Shown: positions 43,291 through 55,900 of the stretch, one piece after another
Position numbering within the stretch: the stretch's first letter is position 1
Layout: the number at the start of each line of letters is the position of its first letter
DNA from: Adiantum capillus-veneris
Taxonomy: Eukaryota > Streptophyta > Polypodiopsida > Polypodiales > Pteridaceae
Direction of reading: 5' to 3'
DNA length: 64,000 nt
Assembly: GCA_014529385.2 (NCBI GenBank)
Contig: CM043944.1
Span: 76,651,884 to 76,715,883 of the forward strand
Program-made: the position numbers and the translations under genes
Notes under the pieces: generated by a model
Database searches by the model: none
The model's input: the letters and a program-made list of their open reading frames with translations, nothing else
Told to the model about the DNA's origin: nothing

Positions 43291-43744
43291 GAACGTAACA
43301 ATGCAATCATTTCTAAGGATGTCCTAGTTTTTCAATCGTTGAAATTGGGTCTAAAATTTGTGGCATGGTTCCCCACTTTGTGCAGTGTTTGATTGATGAA
43401 TGGTTCCCATCTTAATCATCAATCAATTTATTTTTCATTAAAAACAAGGCTAGATACTCTTTTAAAATCCAACAAAGCATAAGACCCTGAATGACAATGC
43501 ATAAGATTTCCTCAATTTATGACATCTTTTACCAAAACAAATAAAGAGAGATATTGAGGATTGTGGAAAGGAGAGCATATATCCATTGCCCACACGCTTG
43601 TCTCCAATCAAAGTTGCTTGTCTCCGATCAACATTTTCTCTTTTTGAGCATTCAGAGAAAATCAAAGAAGTGTGAAGCAATGCTAAGGCTCTTTTTTATT
43701 TGGATAGTAGGTCAAAAAGTTCAAAAACTATGAAAATTTGTGTG

Positions 43745-43815
43745 TGACCAAACACTCAATGCTCCTCGTTAAAGAGAGAGGTACACAAAATGTCAACACC
43801 CTCTCATAGAGACCT
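43745..43815 (+). repeat. Dispersed repeat copy 3
   Basis: CACTCAATGCTCCTCGTTAA, then AGAGGTACACAAAATGTCAA, then CACCCTCTCA. It is related to 38645 and 38945. Confidence 0.82.
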
Positions 43816-46800
43816 ACAAAAAAATTAAGAAATAATTGTTTTTTATTCACTAATTGGCAAACTCTATTCAGCGGTCCACAATTGCGCCCTTCACTAAGGC
43901 CTTAAGTAGTCAAAAAAGCATAAGTTGTTTATGTATGACTTGATTTCGGTTTTAGTTTGGGAAGTAATATTAAGTTATATTTTAGGGATTACGTCCTTTT
44001 GAAATCAATCACTTGTCTTTCTCAATGTAAACGTCATGCCATTTTAATTTTAATTAACTTGTTAATATAGTCTTTCTTGGTGCTCATAAATCCTGATTTT
44101 TCACGTAATGTTTGGAGGTGAAAATTCAGAAATTCTAATTATGATTCATTTGGACCATGTAGTCTTAGATCCGGATAAATAAATTGAATTCTGGCTTAAA
44201 TCCCCATTGACTCGTTGGTTTTCTCTTAAATTTGTTATTTTGAGCAATGTTTTTAAAATTAAGAAAGTGTTATTTTGAGCAATGTTTTCTCTTGTTTATC
44301 TTTCTCTCTCCATATGCATTATTTGTGTGTTCATAGCTCCACTTTATTACAAATTTTGGCATGATAGCCATACCTTAGCACCATCCTCATCTTAATGTTG
44401 AATGCTATAGTGCAGACAGTTCTAGCAAGCACCACATTAGAGCATGGACAAAATTCAATGTAACATCAAGTTGTTGATTGTGGACTTAGTGCGCTCCCAT
44501 TATGTATGAGCCACCTGTAGTGTCGCAAACTTGTAACGTTGCTTTAATTAAAAAACCTATCAAGTTCACCTTAAGGCTTATATTTTAAGGTCAAACAAAT
44601 TACACAACCAAGTCTTAGGCCCCAAATCTAAGATCTTATCTAGATGTATTGCTAAGCTGCCCAATTGCTGACCAGAGATATTAATGTCCAATAAAATTAC
44701 AATCTAGACTTTTATTTTCAATTGGAGCTTTTACACTACAAATAGTGCACCCACATCACGGGGAATAGTTTACTATTAAAATTCTTGAATATTTATTTGC
44801 TTCAATTCATTAGAATCTTTCTTAGTTTCTATTTTAAATAAAATGAAACTAGCACTTTTGAGCTCTCAAATTTTCTCTCACCCAAAATTTTTTCCCCTAT
44901 GTTTGAGTTGCACATTGGAATTTAGTGATGCAAATTGGCTACTTGAGTGTGGCCTAAATATAGGATACACTAGATTTGGTTGTTGAAATAGTACAATACT
45001 AAAAAATAAGCTTCAAAGAATTTTTTCCTCCATTTGTTTGGTGTGGCATGGAAAATCTTTGCCGCTAGTAAGCATCAACATCATGTGTTAGGCTAAAAAA
45101 TTAGCACATCATATAAGTTGAGGGTTTTAGGGATTAAGAGAGTAAATTGTAGATATTCTTTTGGATTATGGTAGAAAGCTAGCTAACACCATGAGAATGA
45201 TTTTTGAATAACAACATAGTAATTGGCCTCTTGGTTGTTTGAGCACTTACTCTTACTTTTAAGATTGGTTTGGTGTGATGAGTTCTCTCAGTTGTTCTAA
45301 ACTTCTTTTCTTACTTCCAAGTGGACAAAAGCAACACAACAAACAAACCTCTTGGTTGTTATGAGAAGATACTCTTACCTCCAAGTGGGCTTTATTTATA
45401 GCTAGGGATTACAATAGGTCTTATTTGTAGCTAGGGAATACAATAGGTCTTGCTTAGTTGTTATTGAGCAAACATTCTTACGACTAAGTGATCATAGATG
45501 GTATCTTACAATTCATTATTTTTGTTTGAACCAAGGGCTCTTACCTCCTAGGGAAGAAAAGGTCATTGGTGAATTTAAGCATAACTTGGTTACGATTAAG
45601 ATTTGGTTCTTATGGTCATGCTCTAATAGAATTATGCTTTTAGGGTCTCTTGGTGCTCTAAATTTACTCTTACTTTCAAGAGACGTAGTGTTAGCGGGTC
45701 GACACAACAGACATCTGTAGCATAGCTATGTGACACTAACATAATGTCAATACTCAGGGATGGGGCACGGAGACTCTTTGAAGTGATCCTAACAAGCAAA
45801 CATACCAACTCAACAAGTAAACCACCACTCAAAGATAAGAAAATCTGCCAGAGTCCTCTCACCGCTCTATTAATCACACCATTTTGGGACTCAAACGAAG
45901 TTGAAATGCAACAAAAATTTAGGAGGATATGTAGGACACATAAGGGCACTATCCTACCAAGTTTAATCGCAATCTGACATGGTACCAAAAAACATGATTC
46001 ATCATGCAAAAGTTCTTGAAAACTGCAATAGAACTATCCAAAAAGGTCGCTCTATGGTTTAGGAACACTCTCCTCTGGTCAAAACTTCAAAAAATAGTGT
46101 TTTAAGCACTCATATATGAAGATTAGACTCACTAATGCGTAATCACAAACCTCACCAAAATTGACAATCCTTACACTTGAATCAAAGAGCAAAGAGAAAG
46201 AAACACAATACAAGTTTTGGAATTGAAATCAGATTAGCCAATCATTAGAAAAATTGATTACAAGTTGAAGCAGCTTACTAGCTTGAGCGTATGTTTTACA
46301 GAGCTCCTTCTTCTCCAAAAGATAAGCCTTCCTTTTATATTAAAGTTATTGACTTTTATACCAAGGGCTTTTTGAAGTGGCGAGTGGCTGGTTCACACGG
46401 GTCTTTATACCTATCATGATAGAATTACAACTCATGGAATTGATCCGTTACTCTGGAATCAAGAGCTATACACAGAGTAGCTATGTCCGACCAAGTGGAC
46501 GCCCGTTTGGTCAATCCGCAAACATTCCTTTCTTCTTAGCTCGTGTTGTCCCTTGACACGACCATGTGCATTCTTGTCATTAGGGTTGTCTTCAACATTG
46601 TCTTAAGGTTGGTCTTTAGCTTGGGCAGTGCTTTGTTGTTGATGATGCTCCCTCCTTCCTTGAGTGCTTCATATCTATTGTGTTCTTGTTGATGCGTCTG
46701 TTTTGCTTCAATTATCGAGGCAATTCATCATGTTACTCATTCTTCTCTTTGTTGCCACTTTTGGTCATAAAAATGGCTTTTGGTATCTTGCAATACTTCA

Positions 46801-47705
46801 CTAACTTCAATACTCTTGGGTTCCTTATACTTGTTGTTGAGAGCTTCTTGTTGAAGTTATCATTGTTTGTATGTTGTCTTTGTGTGTCATTCTTTGTTCT
46901 GCTCGTGTTTGATGAATATTTGTTGTTGTCCTTGAATATAAAATTTTCTCTTGATAAGTAGGTTGGGATTTGCAGATGTAGCTCCAAGTCATGGTTGATT
47001 GATTTAGGTAGCCATTTCCTTATTGTTGATGTACAAGAACATATACAAGAAGATAATGATGAGGGTTTCTAAATTAAGTTCTGAAACCTTGATAGCCAAA
47101 AACAAAAAAAAAATCGGGTGGAAAGAAAGTACCTTTGGTTTATGCTCTTATTGGCATTGAGAAGTTCCACTTGAAGTACCTATCATGCAAGGTGAGTGCT
47201 TGGCAGAAACAAGGGAGAGTGTCTACTGCAAACAAGTGCCAATTATGGGGCACTGTATATGAGAAATTTGTCAAACAAAAGCATTCACTGTGAAAGATGG
47301 AGTTGATGGGTGCTTCAAGGAACAAATGTAGCACATGTGACATCAAAGGATGTCTCATTAGCTTCCACATTTCCAGTAAGAGTTTTTGATATAAAAGCTT
47401 CTCCACTCATACCTCACTATGCTCAGTGTGTGAGTGTCTTTTGGACTTTCTCCTTCACTTCCTAGACTTGAAATATATAATAGACTTTGACTCTTATGCT
47501 CATATATACCATCTTGAGCGACACAACATAAATATGCTCAACTCTTCCAACTTGAGTAGTACCTAGAATAGCTAAGACTCTTAGAGCAAAGAATATTACT
47601 TGAAGCTCTGGGACTAACGTCTCACTCATTTAGTGGCTTAGCTACCGACTTTGACTTTTTGCCATCATGTAGTTTTAATGGCAACTTGGACGTACTTGTT
47701 CAAGG

Positions 47706-47852
47706 TCAAAACCCCAATTCCATAAGTTCTTGGAAATTTTGGCCTCTTTCATTGTGTTGGCCTATGGATGCCACAATTTTGTCTAATAAGTTGGTATATT
47801 TCGGCTCCTCTTGACTTGCTTGTTGTATATTGACACTGCTTTGTGAAACCGT
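47706..47852 (-). pseudogene. Second-family gag-protease element, piece 3' of the TAT-like insertion
   Basis: On the minus strand TVSQSSVNIQQASQEEPKYT, then NLLDKIVASIGQHNERGQNF, ending at TGA 47706. It joins in frame with 51235-51334 once the TAT-like insertion and one copy of the 4-bp duplication are removed. Confidence 0.75.
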
Positions 47853-48029
47853 TGTGAGCGAGATGGAAACACACAGAACGCCTGTATAACAACCCGACAC
47901 ACACTCTTGGGAAGATACACACACACACTATGGGGCACCACTCGGCTTACACAATCCACCTGGCCAAGACAGGAAACACACCGATGGAGTGAGAGGAGAG
48001 AGACTATCCACTTGCCCACTCCACACGGA

Positions 48030-48072
<43 letters not shown>

Positions 48073-49016
48073 AAAAACCTCAGCTCAAAAGAGGAGAATC
48101 TCTATTGTTTAGATACAATTGAGCTTGGGCCAACACCAATGGGGCAAACAGCTCACACAATATGGGTAAAATATGCTAGATACAATCACAAATTGGAGCA
48201 GAAGCTTCGCTCATAGGAGAAACTTACACAGCCAAAACAACAAAAAAAGAGTGAGAAATTTGGCAAAATGGACAGCGCCATCGCGTCCGGAACGGCTCAA
48301 AAGCTCAGTCTACAATGTCAAAGTGCTCAAATCCGACCTCGGATGAGCAGTTTACAGCCAAAACAGGCTCCAAAAACCCCAAAAACACAAATGCGACTGT
48401 TCCTCCTCTCTTCTCCACATTTTCTCTGGTCTTCTCTCAGTTTTTTCCGTTCCCACACTTAGCTTTATTACTTGGGCACCCTTGGCCCTTTAGATGACCT
48501 CAAACGGACCCCGAACAGGCCAAAAACTGACCTCGCAGTGCATAGTTGTCACCTTTTTGCATCATCTGCACACCTGGCACTCATTTCTTTTCAATAATGC
48601 ATCCCTCCACCACGTGGAGTGGACCCAAAAATTGGTCCTCATCATGACCTCTCTGCATAATTATCACAAGAAAACACCCACGTTGTGTCCGTACTTCTCC
48701 ACGTGCAAGTATTGACCCCATTCGACGTCCTGACGCCACTAGATGCCATATGACGCACCTGCTTACCTCATGTCGTCGGCCCGCAGATAGCTTCCTCGAG
48801 AAGTTTTACGTGCCACCAACTCCTCATTATTATAGAAAAAACACACTGGTACTGGTAGTAGTGAAAATCGATGCACATGTGTACATGGTGTCCTACCTGT
48901 ACACATGTGGGCCCCACGTAACCACCTGGCTATGGAAAATGGGCAATCCTTTATTTGATGCATCATGCATGTGTATGTACATATGCGCAATCGCTTGCTC
49001 CAAAAAACTCCTGACA
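47853..49016 (-). repeat. 3' LTR of the TAT-like element
   Basis: 1164 bp with TG/CA ends (TGTGAGCG to CCTGACA on the plus strand). The part 48494-49016 is repeated at 50711-51234. The outer part, with a (CA)n run at 48031-48069, has no partner because the other LTR is truncated. Confidence 0.8.
48031..48069 (+). repeat. (CA)n microsatellite in LTR
   Basis: About 20 CA units, in the R-U5 half of the TAT-like LTR. Confidence 0.96.
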
Positions 49017-49044
49017 TAATTTGCCCATCCCCTAGCCTGCTAGA

Positions 49045-50710
49045 TCATTCATGATCAGGAGCAGCAAAAAGAGATATGAGACTTGCAGCATCATAGGTCT
49101 CCTCGTCCCTCACCAACATTGCTTGCTCCACAGACATCTCATCTTGCTCCACCATCATTAACTTTGAAAGGGCCTTCCCACTTAATTTGAAACTTCTTTT
49201 GGAATGTGTTGTCCAGCTTACTGTTGTAGCGCAAAACCAAGTCATGCTTCTTGATACCCTTACTCTTGACCTTTTCATTTATCTTTCCCAAATCCCTATC
49301 CTGCATCTGCCCATAATGTTCCAATGCACTCATCCTATCCAGTTGAACCTCTTGATACCTGCAAGAGCCTCTCTTTGAATGCATCACTAGGCGGCCCAAG
49401 CAACTTCTCTAGCATCTTTACTACAGGCAACTCTACTTCCACATGCAATAGTGCTTCCTTTCCATATACCAAATGAAATGGATTAAACCCTATACCTATC
49501 TTCACCGAAGTACGGTAAGCCCATAATGCACTAGGCAATTCCAAATCCCAATTGTTTCCTTGGTGCTCTGTCACTTTTGAAAGAATTTGTATCAACTCAC
49601 CATTGAACCTTTCGTTTAAGCCATTACACTGTGGATAATAAGGAGTGGTATGCTGGTGTCTAATCTTCATCTTTGCGCATAAAAAATCTAGCAGTTTAGC
49701 TCTAAAGCCAGGACCCTTATCTGAAAGTAGCTCCAGTGGGACCCCAAACTTGCAACATATTTCATCATACACAAATTTTGCCACATCCTTTGCAGTGATC
49801 TGTTTTACTGCTATAGCCTTTGCCCATCTAGAGAGATAGTCCACTACAGTCAAACTATAGCTTTTGCCCCTGCTTGTGATAGGTAACGGGCCTATTGCAT
49901 CAATCCCCTACTTTTCAAACACATTGAACGCCATAATGGTTTTTCGTAACTCTGGCTTCAACACTCTCTTCCCAAATGCTTGACACCTATTGCAAGACCT
50001 ACACCAATGGTGAACATCCTTGTGCAAACTAGGCTAGACATACCCCTCTTGCAAGATCTTATGCAAAGTGATCTTTAGAGCAAAATGGCCGCCACATGCA
50101 CCTTCATGATTCTCTTCCAACACTCTGTAAAGATCCTCCTGCCAAGGTACACGTCTCAACATGAGATCAGCCCCTTTCATGTATAAGACATCACCAATCA
50201 ATTTGTACCTATATGCTCTACGCACAAAACCATACTTCTTAAACTTCTGAATCTCCTTTGGAATGATTCCTATTAGAAAAAACTCCTCTTCTTGAGCCAA
50301 ACTTTTCCGGCCATGATAAAGAGGTAGAGTGGTCCTCAACACAAATAACTCCCCAATCATGCTTTGAGCTACTTCATGTGCCTCGCCATTTAGAGGACGT
50401 TCAATGTGTCTGATGCTCCATACTTCGAACTTTTTTAACAGGCCTTTAATTCTGAAACACATTTCATTCAATGAGGTGTTCTTACTCTTCCACACACCTA
50501 GCACTTGCTTCACAACTAACAAGGCATCACCTTTTATGCTCAACCTTCTAACCCCATGCTTCAAACAAATGTGTAATCCGGCTTCCAACGTAGCATATTC
50601 AGCCTCATTGTTACTATGAGCATCCAATTTGAACCCTCTCTTGTATACTAGCTTCCCCTCTAGATCATAAAGTGCTATACCCCCCGAAGCTGCATCATGG
50701 CTCTTTCTAT
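49045..50710 (-). pseudogene. TAT-like RNase H and integrase
   Basis: From 50710 downward, the frame shows an archaeal-type RNase H (ASGGIALYDLEGKLV, NNEAEYATLEAGLH, IKGDALLVVKQVLG). It is followed by the H2C2 zinc region of integrase (HEGACGGHFALKITLHKIL, then WCRSCNRCQ across a stop near 50034) and the catalytic core (VVDYLSRWAKAI, LLSDKGPGF, then NERFNG, giving D, D and E). The C-terminal segment VLRYNSKLDNTFQKKFQIKW ends in a frameshift near 49140-49280. A stop also lies near 49908. The RNase H beside integrase without its own reverse transcriptase is the result of deletion. The RNase H type supports TAT placement. Confidence 0.88.
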
Positions 50711-51234
50711 ATGACCTCAAAAACGGACCCCGAACAGGCCAAAAACTGACCTCGCAGTGCATAGTTGTCACCTTTTTGCATCATCCGCACACCTGGCACT
50801 CATTTCTTTTCAATAATGCATCCCTCCACCACGTGGAGTGGCCCCAAAGAGTGGTCCTCATCATGAACTCTCTGCATAATTATCACAAGAAAACACCGAT
50901 GTTGTGTTCGTACTTCTCCACGTGTAAGTATTGACCCCATTCGACGTCGTGACGCCACTAGATGCCATATGACGCACCTGCTTACCTCATGTCGTCGGCC
51001 CGTGGATAGCTTCCTCGAGAAGTTTTATGCGCTACCAACTCCTCATTATTATAGAAAAAACACACTGGTATTGGTAATAGTGAAAATCGATGCACTATGT
51101 ACATGGTGTCCTACCTGTACACATGTGGGCCCCACGTAACCACCTGGCTATGGAAAATGGGCAATCCTTTATTTGATGCATCATGCATGTGTATGTACGT
51201 ATGTGCAATCCCTTGCTCCAAAAAACTCCTGACA
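50711..51234 (-). repeat. Truncated 5' LTR of the TAT-like element
   Basis: 524 bp matching 48494-49016. It joins RNase H coding sequence directly at 50710/50711 with no primer site between, marking the deletion junction. Confidence 0.92.
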
Positions 51235-54200
51235 CCGTCTTTGTGGTTGTAGTAGGGACAAATGGATCCATTCCTTTATCTTCCATGTGAAGCTGTTGTT
51301 GATGTGTGTGGGTTCTTTGTGTTTGACTTTCCACTAGAAATTTTGGAGCCCACCTTGTCTTTCATCTCTCTGTGACTATCTTTTGCATTTACTCCTTTTG
51401 CTTGATGACTTGATGGACACTGGGCTTTGGTATCCCTATCAAATTATTTCTATTATAACATCCTTGATTTTGTAGTTGAAGATGAGGTATCTATATGGAG
51501 GTTGTATCACCCTTGGTTGCAATAGGCTTCTATTGGCTTTTGGCTATCGTTTCTTACCTTTGTATGGAGCCTTGTGAAACATTACTAAGCTTTGTTATTC
51601 CAAGTTGATCTACAACTTTGGGTAACCATATTTGTGTGCTACCTTTGTAAAATCCTTGTGCTTTAAGTTGCTTCTCTAGAATCATCCGCTGCTACACTAT
51701 TTGTGTTGGGTAGCTTGGCTGATGTCTGACTTCAACACCCATACTTGTCAAATTGTTTGTTTCTTTGAAGGTCCTTTCTTTTGTGTTTTTCTATTGTTCT
51801 TTCTCCTCCTTGAGTTGTTTGTCTTCCATTCATAGCTCAAGTTTCTCTTTGTAGAAATCCTTGGTTGAGATGAGTAGGTCCACACCTTGTCAACTTTTGT
51901 TGTTGAGGTTGAACTTGTACTTCAGGTATCCAAACTGGGTCGTTGACTTTGATGTGCTCTTTGGATACCAACATCTGGTTAACATTCTTCGGCTTCTTCT
52001 CAAGGCTTTTTTGTGATGGAAAATTTGGTTGATAAACTTTTTGCTTGAATTTTCATTGCATTGTTGATGATGTGGCTCTTGATGTACCGGCTACTCGGGA
52101 AATTTGATGTGGAAGGTAAAGTCGTCTTGCGAGGTTGATCTACTTTAGTGTTTACCTTAGCTTTACTTTTTTGGTAAAGGTTGGTGTTTCTTGTTTGTGT
52201 GAGCTTGATGTGCTCATGGTGCTTTTGGTGTTGTTGATGAAACTTTTGGTTGTTGTTAAAAGAAGATGTCCATCCATTTTTTTGCAAAGATTAGACTCTC
52301 TTTGATGTGATGGGAGTCAATTATGTAGAATGTATCCTTAAACTTGTCAATACTCAACTTTAGTACAACTTCTACCACCTCAAAGCTAGAAATTGACATT
52401 TTTGAACTTTGTGTACACTGTTTCTTCTATATCTTTGATTGGTGGCTTTCCAATCATTATCCACGTTACATAAGACATTAGATTCTTTGCTATATAAGGA
52501 TCTATTAGATTTGAACATCTGATTTTGAATCATGTTTTCTTCGCATAGGCTGAATTTTATCATTGTTGGAGACACTCGATCTTTTGTCGCATCCTTGTCC
52601 TTCTCTTGACCTTGAGTTTGTTGAACATTTGATGCCAAACTTGGAAACTCTTTTTCTTCATCTTCTTTTGTTTACGCTTTTTTTGGAGTCTTCTTTTTTG
52701 AAATAGATTTTGTTGATTCTTCAGGTATGTCGATGATGATATATTCTCGTGGTTTCTCTACTTCCTTCATTTGCACTTTGGCACCATGCTCCATGACGTA
52801 GTTATATGCCTCACCTTTTTTTCTTTCACACTACAAACCTCATTAGGTTCCTTCAACACCTTTATCGTAAATAAGGGAGCTATGTCATAGCCATTCTCAT
52901 TGCACAACTTTGTATTTGTTATCTTGTTTACACACACATCTAGAGTAGCTAGTATTTTATCCCATCCAAAGGGTAAAAAAAATGGAAAGGGCTCTTTAAG
53001 GTAGTGCTCCATCGTCATCTATCTCATATAGGGTACTCTTTTCTGGGGCTCCCTCATTCGGGTGCTCCACCCATCCAATCTGGAGGGGGGTTCATCAAGT
53101 CCAGGAGTAGCTAGTATTTTATCCCATCCAAAGGGTTCAAATAAATCTTCAAGAAATGGCTCTTTAATGTAGTACTCATCTTCCACTGATCTCTATAGGA
53201 TACAGTCCTCTTTTCTGAGGCTCCCTCATTCGGATGCTCCACCCATCCAATCATGGTGTTGGCTTCATCAATCAAGTAGAAAATTGTGTTTTGGAGTTTC
53301 TAGTTACACCAAAACCTTCCATTTGGGCTTGATTTACATCTCTATAACTATGGTCCTTTGTGTTGACCCTGGTTGTGACACCCTTATGCCGCAGATAGAG
53401 GTGGTCATAGCCCCAATCTTGAACCATTTTGAGTTGACGCATAGATAGTTTTCCCAAAATAACCTCAAAGTTGTTCCCTTTTCTAAAGTCAATTATAGCA
53501 AAATTCTGTTTGTACTTGATTCCGCAAGAGGATACAATAACTTGTTGGAACATCTCTAAGGGTCTCTTTACATATGCTCTCCTAGTTGCAACTTCATTCG
53601 GGTTTCCTAAGAGCTGATCTTTCCCATTTGTCTTAGATTCTCTTTGTAACAATGGCTATATTAGTCCCACTATCAAGTATGGCTATCATTTTTACTCCTT
53701 TGTACTCTAGTGGTAAGGTGATATTTTCTTCCTCTCCTTCGCAATAATCACCCACCTTATTCATTGTACTGGCTGCTTTGCATGTGGTTTCTTAGGTGAA
53801 GTTTCATCCATGTTGTCATCTGTGAGTTGATCGTGTGAAGGGACTTTTAACCCCATCTTTTCCAGGTGTTTGCCCATTTGGCCCCATAGATGCGGTGTAA
53901 TTTTCAGTAACTCTACAAGAGTGATAGTGCATCTTATAGAGGATGACATCACTTTGTGCAAGCTTTTGGTATCCATCACTTCTGGCGTGGCTTTCCACTG
54001 AGAAGGCACCACTCTAATGTCAGACTTCGTTTCATGTTCCCTATGAGATATGGAAAAGTCTATAGAGAATGTGTTTTTCTCTTAGATGCGATAGACCGGC
54101 ATTCTCGTATAGAGATCGTATGTCTCCATGACAGAATTTGTGATATATGTCAATTTTAGGGATAGGTGCTCACTGGAAAGTAGCACTACTATCTTTGTGG

Positions 54201-55900
54201 TTTTTGATTGTTTTCCATAATGATTGTGTCCCCATGCCTCATCCACTTCTGGAATTGGAAACATCTGCAAAGATTTACCCTCATATGTTGTGTTTGCGAC
54301 AATCCTAGTAGTATGCGGCTTCTCCTTGTCTGTTCCCACAAGTTTGATTTTATTATCCGGATTTTGAGTGCAATTTATGAGCAAATGATCCCTTACACAT
54401 CGATCACAAAATCCTTGAATATTATGTTTTTTACATGTGTTGGTTTTCCCTTGCGTTCTTGCGTTTTCTTTTCCCAACTCATACATTACAGGCTTAAGAG
54501 TTTTTGAACCTCTAGGTTGTAGCAGAGCTTGAGCAGTTTCTATGAGTCTTTTGCACACCTCCATTATTTTGGTTTCATCTTCTAGATGTGGATAGGTCAG
54601 TAGACTTTCTACTAAGAGTGATCCTCCCGATGATTTGGATGATTTCTCCTTTTTTGTTTGCTCTCTATTTTTCCTTTCTTGTTTCAACTACTCTTTGGCT
54701 TGTTGCAACTCAGTTTCTATGGTAGTGTTCTCCTCCAGAATTTCTTCTTTCATTTTGATTTCCATGATTTTCTTCCAATTCTCACCAAAATGTTCTTGAT
54801 TTTTGTTGGAGGTGGCAATATGTTTTCCTCCTCAATAGGTGCATTTTCTTACTGCTTCTTGGGCTGGAGCTTGAGTCATTACATGTTTCTGAACCGTTGG
54901 CTCATCTCAAATCCACTTGAATAATGTATCACTCCTACAACGTTCATTGTTTCTTTCCCCTTGTTGTTTGGGTGTTTTGGACAGTCATGAACCAAGTGTG
55001 CAACAATGCATTCTAGACATTATTGAAAAATCTCCACGTTCTTTGCCTAATGAAAACAATCTATTGGCCAATGATTACCTCCACACTCATGGAGTACTGA
55101 TTTATCATGGGTTGTGGTACGCGCGTTGACTAAGTGTAGTTGGCTACCACTCTACCATTATTCAAAATAGGTGGTTGTTTCCCTAGCCTATGTTGCGGTT
55201 TAGACTAAGTATTACACTATGGGGAGAGATGATCCCGTCCACAAGTATCATACCTTCTTGTGGGTTGTTGTTGTTCATTTAGGTTTTGTTTGAAGCCTTG
55301 CTTATTCTTTTAATCACCTCCTCAAACATTTGGTCAATGCTCGGTTCCGTAGAAGTTTGAACATCTTGCTTTGTTGTGGCGGACTTGCTCTCTGGAGAAG
55401 AGGCACTACTAGTCGCATTCCGTCCATCTTCCATCACCTCTCCGTAGGCCTTGCTGTTGCCAACTAGGCATAGAGCTTCTATAGTGACTTTCTCAAAATT
55501 CGTGCATCCTTTCAAATGTAGGTCCTTTTTGAGAGTCTCGTTCTTCAATCCCTCAATGAAGAGAGTTGATAATCTCTCCTCTTGCGATATCTCTCTTACA
55601 TGGAATCTCTCTATGTACTGTTTGAAGAGAAGCAAAGATTCCTTTACTTTCTTGTTCTCTTTTTGTTTGAAACCATTATATTTGTGACACTGTGTTGTAC
55701 TTGATTCCGTTTTTTTAGAACTCCGCTACAAATTTATGTAAGATTTTTTCTATGTTTGAAACTCTTTGTTAATGGTTGAAACCAAGTCAAAGGTTGTTCC
55801 TTTAAATGTCAGCCTAGATCCCTCATACTATGTATGAAAATCTGCATTCTGTTAAGCTCTTAGAACTTGTTTGAAGAGTGAGAGATGAGGATATGGATCC
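51235..55900 (-). pseudogene. Second-family gag-protease element, broken
   Basis: On the minus strand from about 55700: gag pieces (FKQYIERFHVREISQEERLS, LFIEGLKNETLKKDLHLKG), a basic segment, and the knuckle CDRCVRDHLLINC near 54395 (C-X2-C-X3-H-X4-C, as in the 1649-residue protein). The aspartic protease follows (ILDSGTNIAIVT near 53680, then VILGKLSMRQLKM near 53440), then Q/N-rich pieces down to MDPFVPTTTTKT at 51240. Frameshifts and stops occur throughout. The order gag-knuckle-protease with no RT resembles 20705-25654, and the Q/N-rich C-terminus differs, so it is a distinct family. Ends and LTRs were not found. Confidence 0.75.
52943..53280 (-). repeat. 162-bp tandem duplication (two units)
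   Basis: Units start GAGTAGCTAGTATTTTATCC at 52943 and 53105 and share GGCTCCCTCATTCGG and TGCTCCACCCATCCAATC. They differ by several substitutions and indels, so the duplication is old. Confidence 0.88.

Larger units (their letters stand above)
41874..47705. other. Region without recognised genes (decayed repeats)
   Basis: Long poly-G runs, one SINE-like unit and one dispersed repeat are listed separately. A 30-bp tandem doublet (ATAGCTAGGGATTACAATAG and a variant) lies at 45389-45450. On the minus strand a TATAAAAGG-like box occurs near 46338, so part of 45600-46650 may be an LTR. No partner or ends can be shown. The ORF at 45632-46009 has no recognised domain. Confidence 0.5.
47853..51234 (-). 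mobile_element. TAT-like Gypsy element, internally deleted, with 4-bp target duplication
   Basis: A 3382-bp insertion flanked by CCGT (47849-47852 and 51235-51238). Read on the minus strand: a partial 5' LTR (51234-50711), then directly RNase H and integrase, then the full 3' LTR (49016-47853). A deletion took the R-U5 half of the 5' LTR, primer site, gag, protease and reverse transcriptase. The shared LTR part is about 96% identical by eye. The insertion splits a gag-protease ORF that becomes continuous when it is removed. Confidence 0.88.

Noticed and set aside
45632-46009. 125-codon minus-strand ORF
   Set aside because: It has hydrophobic, leucine-rich sequence but no recognised family, and lies in what may be an LTR. 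It is more likely chance.
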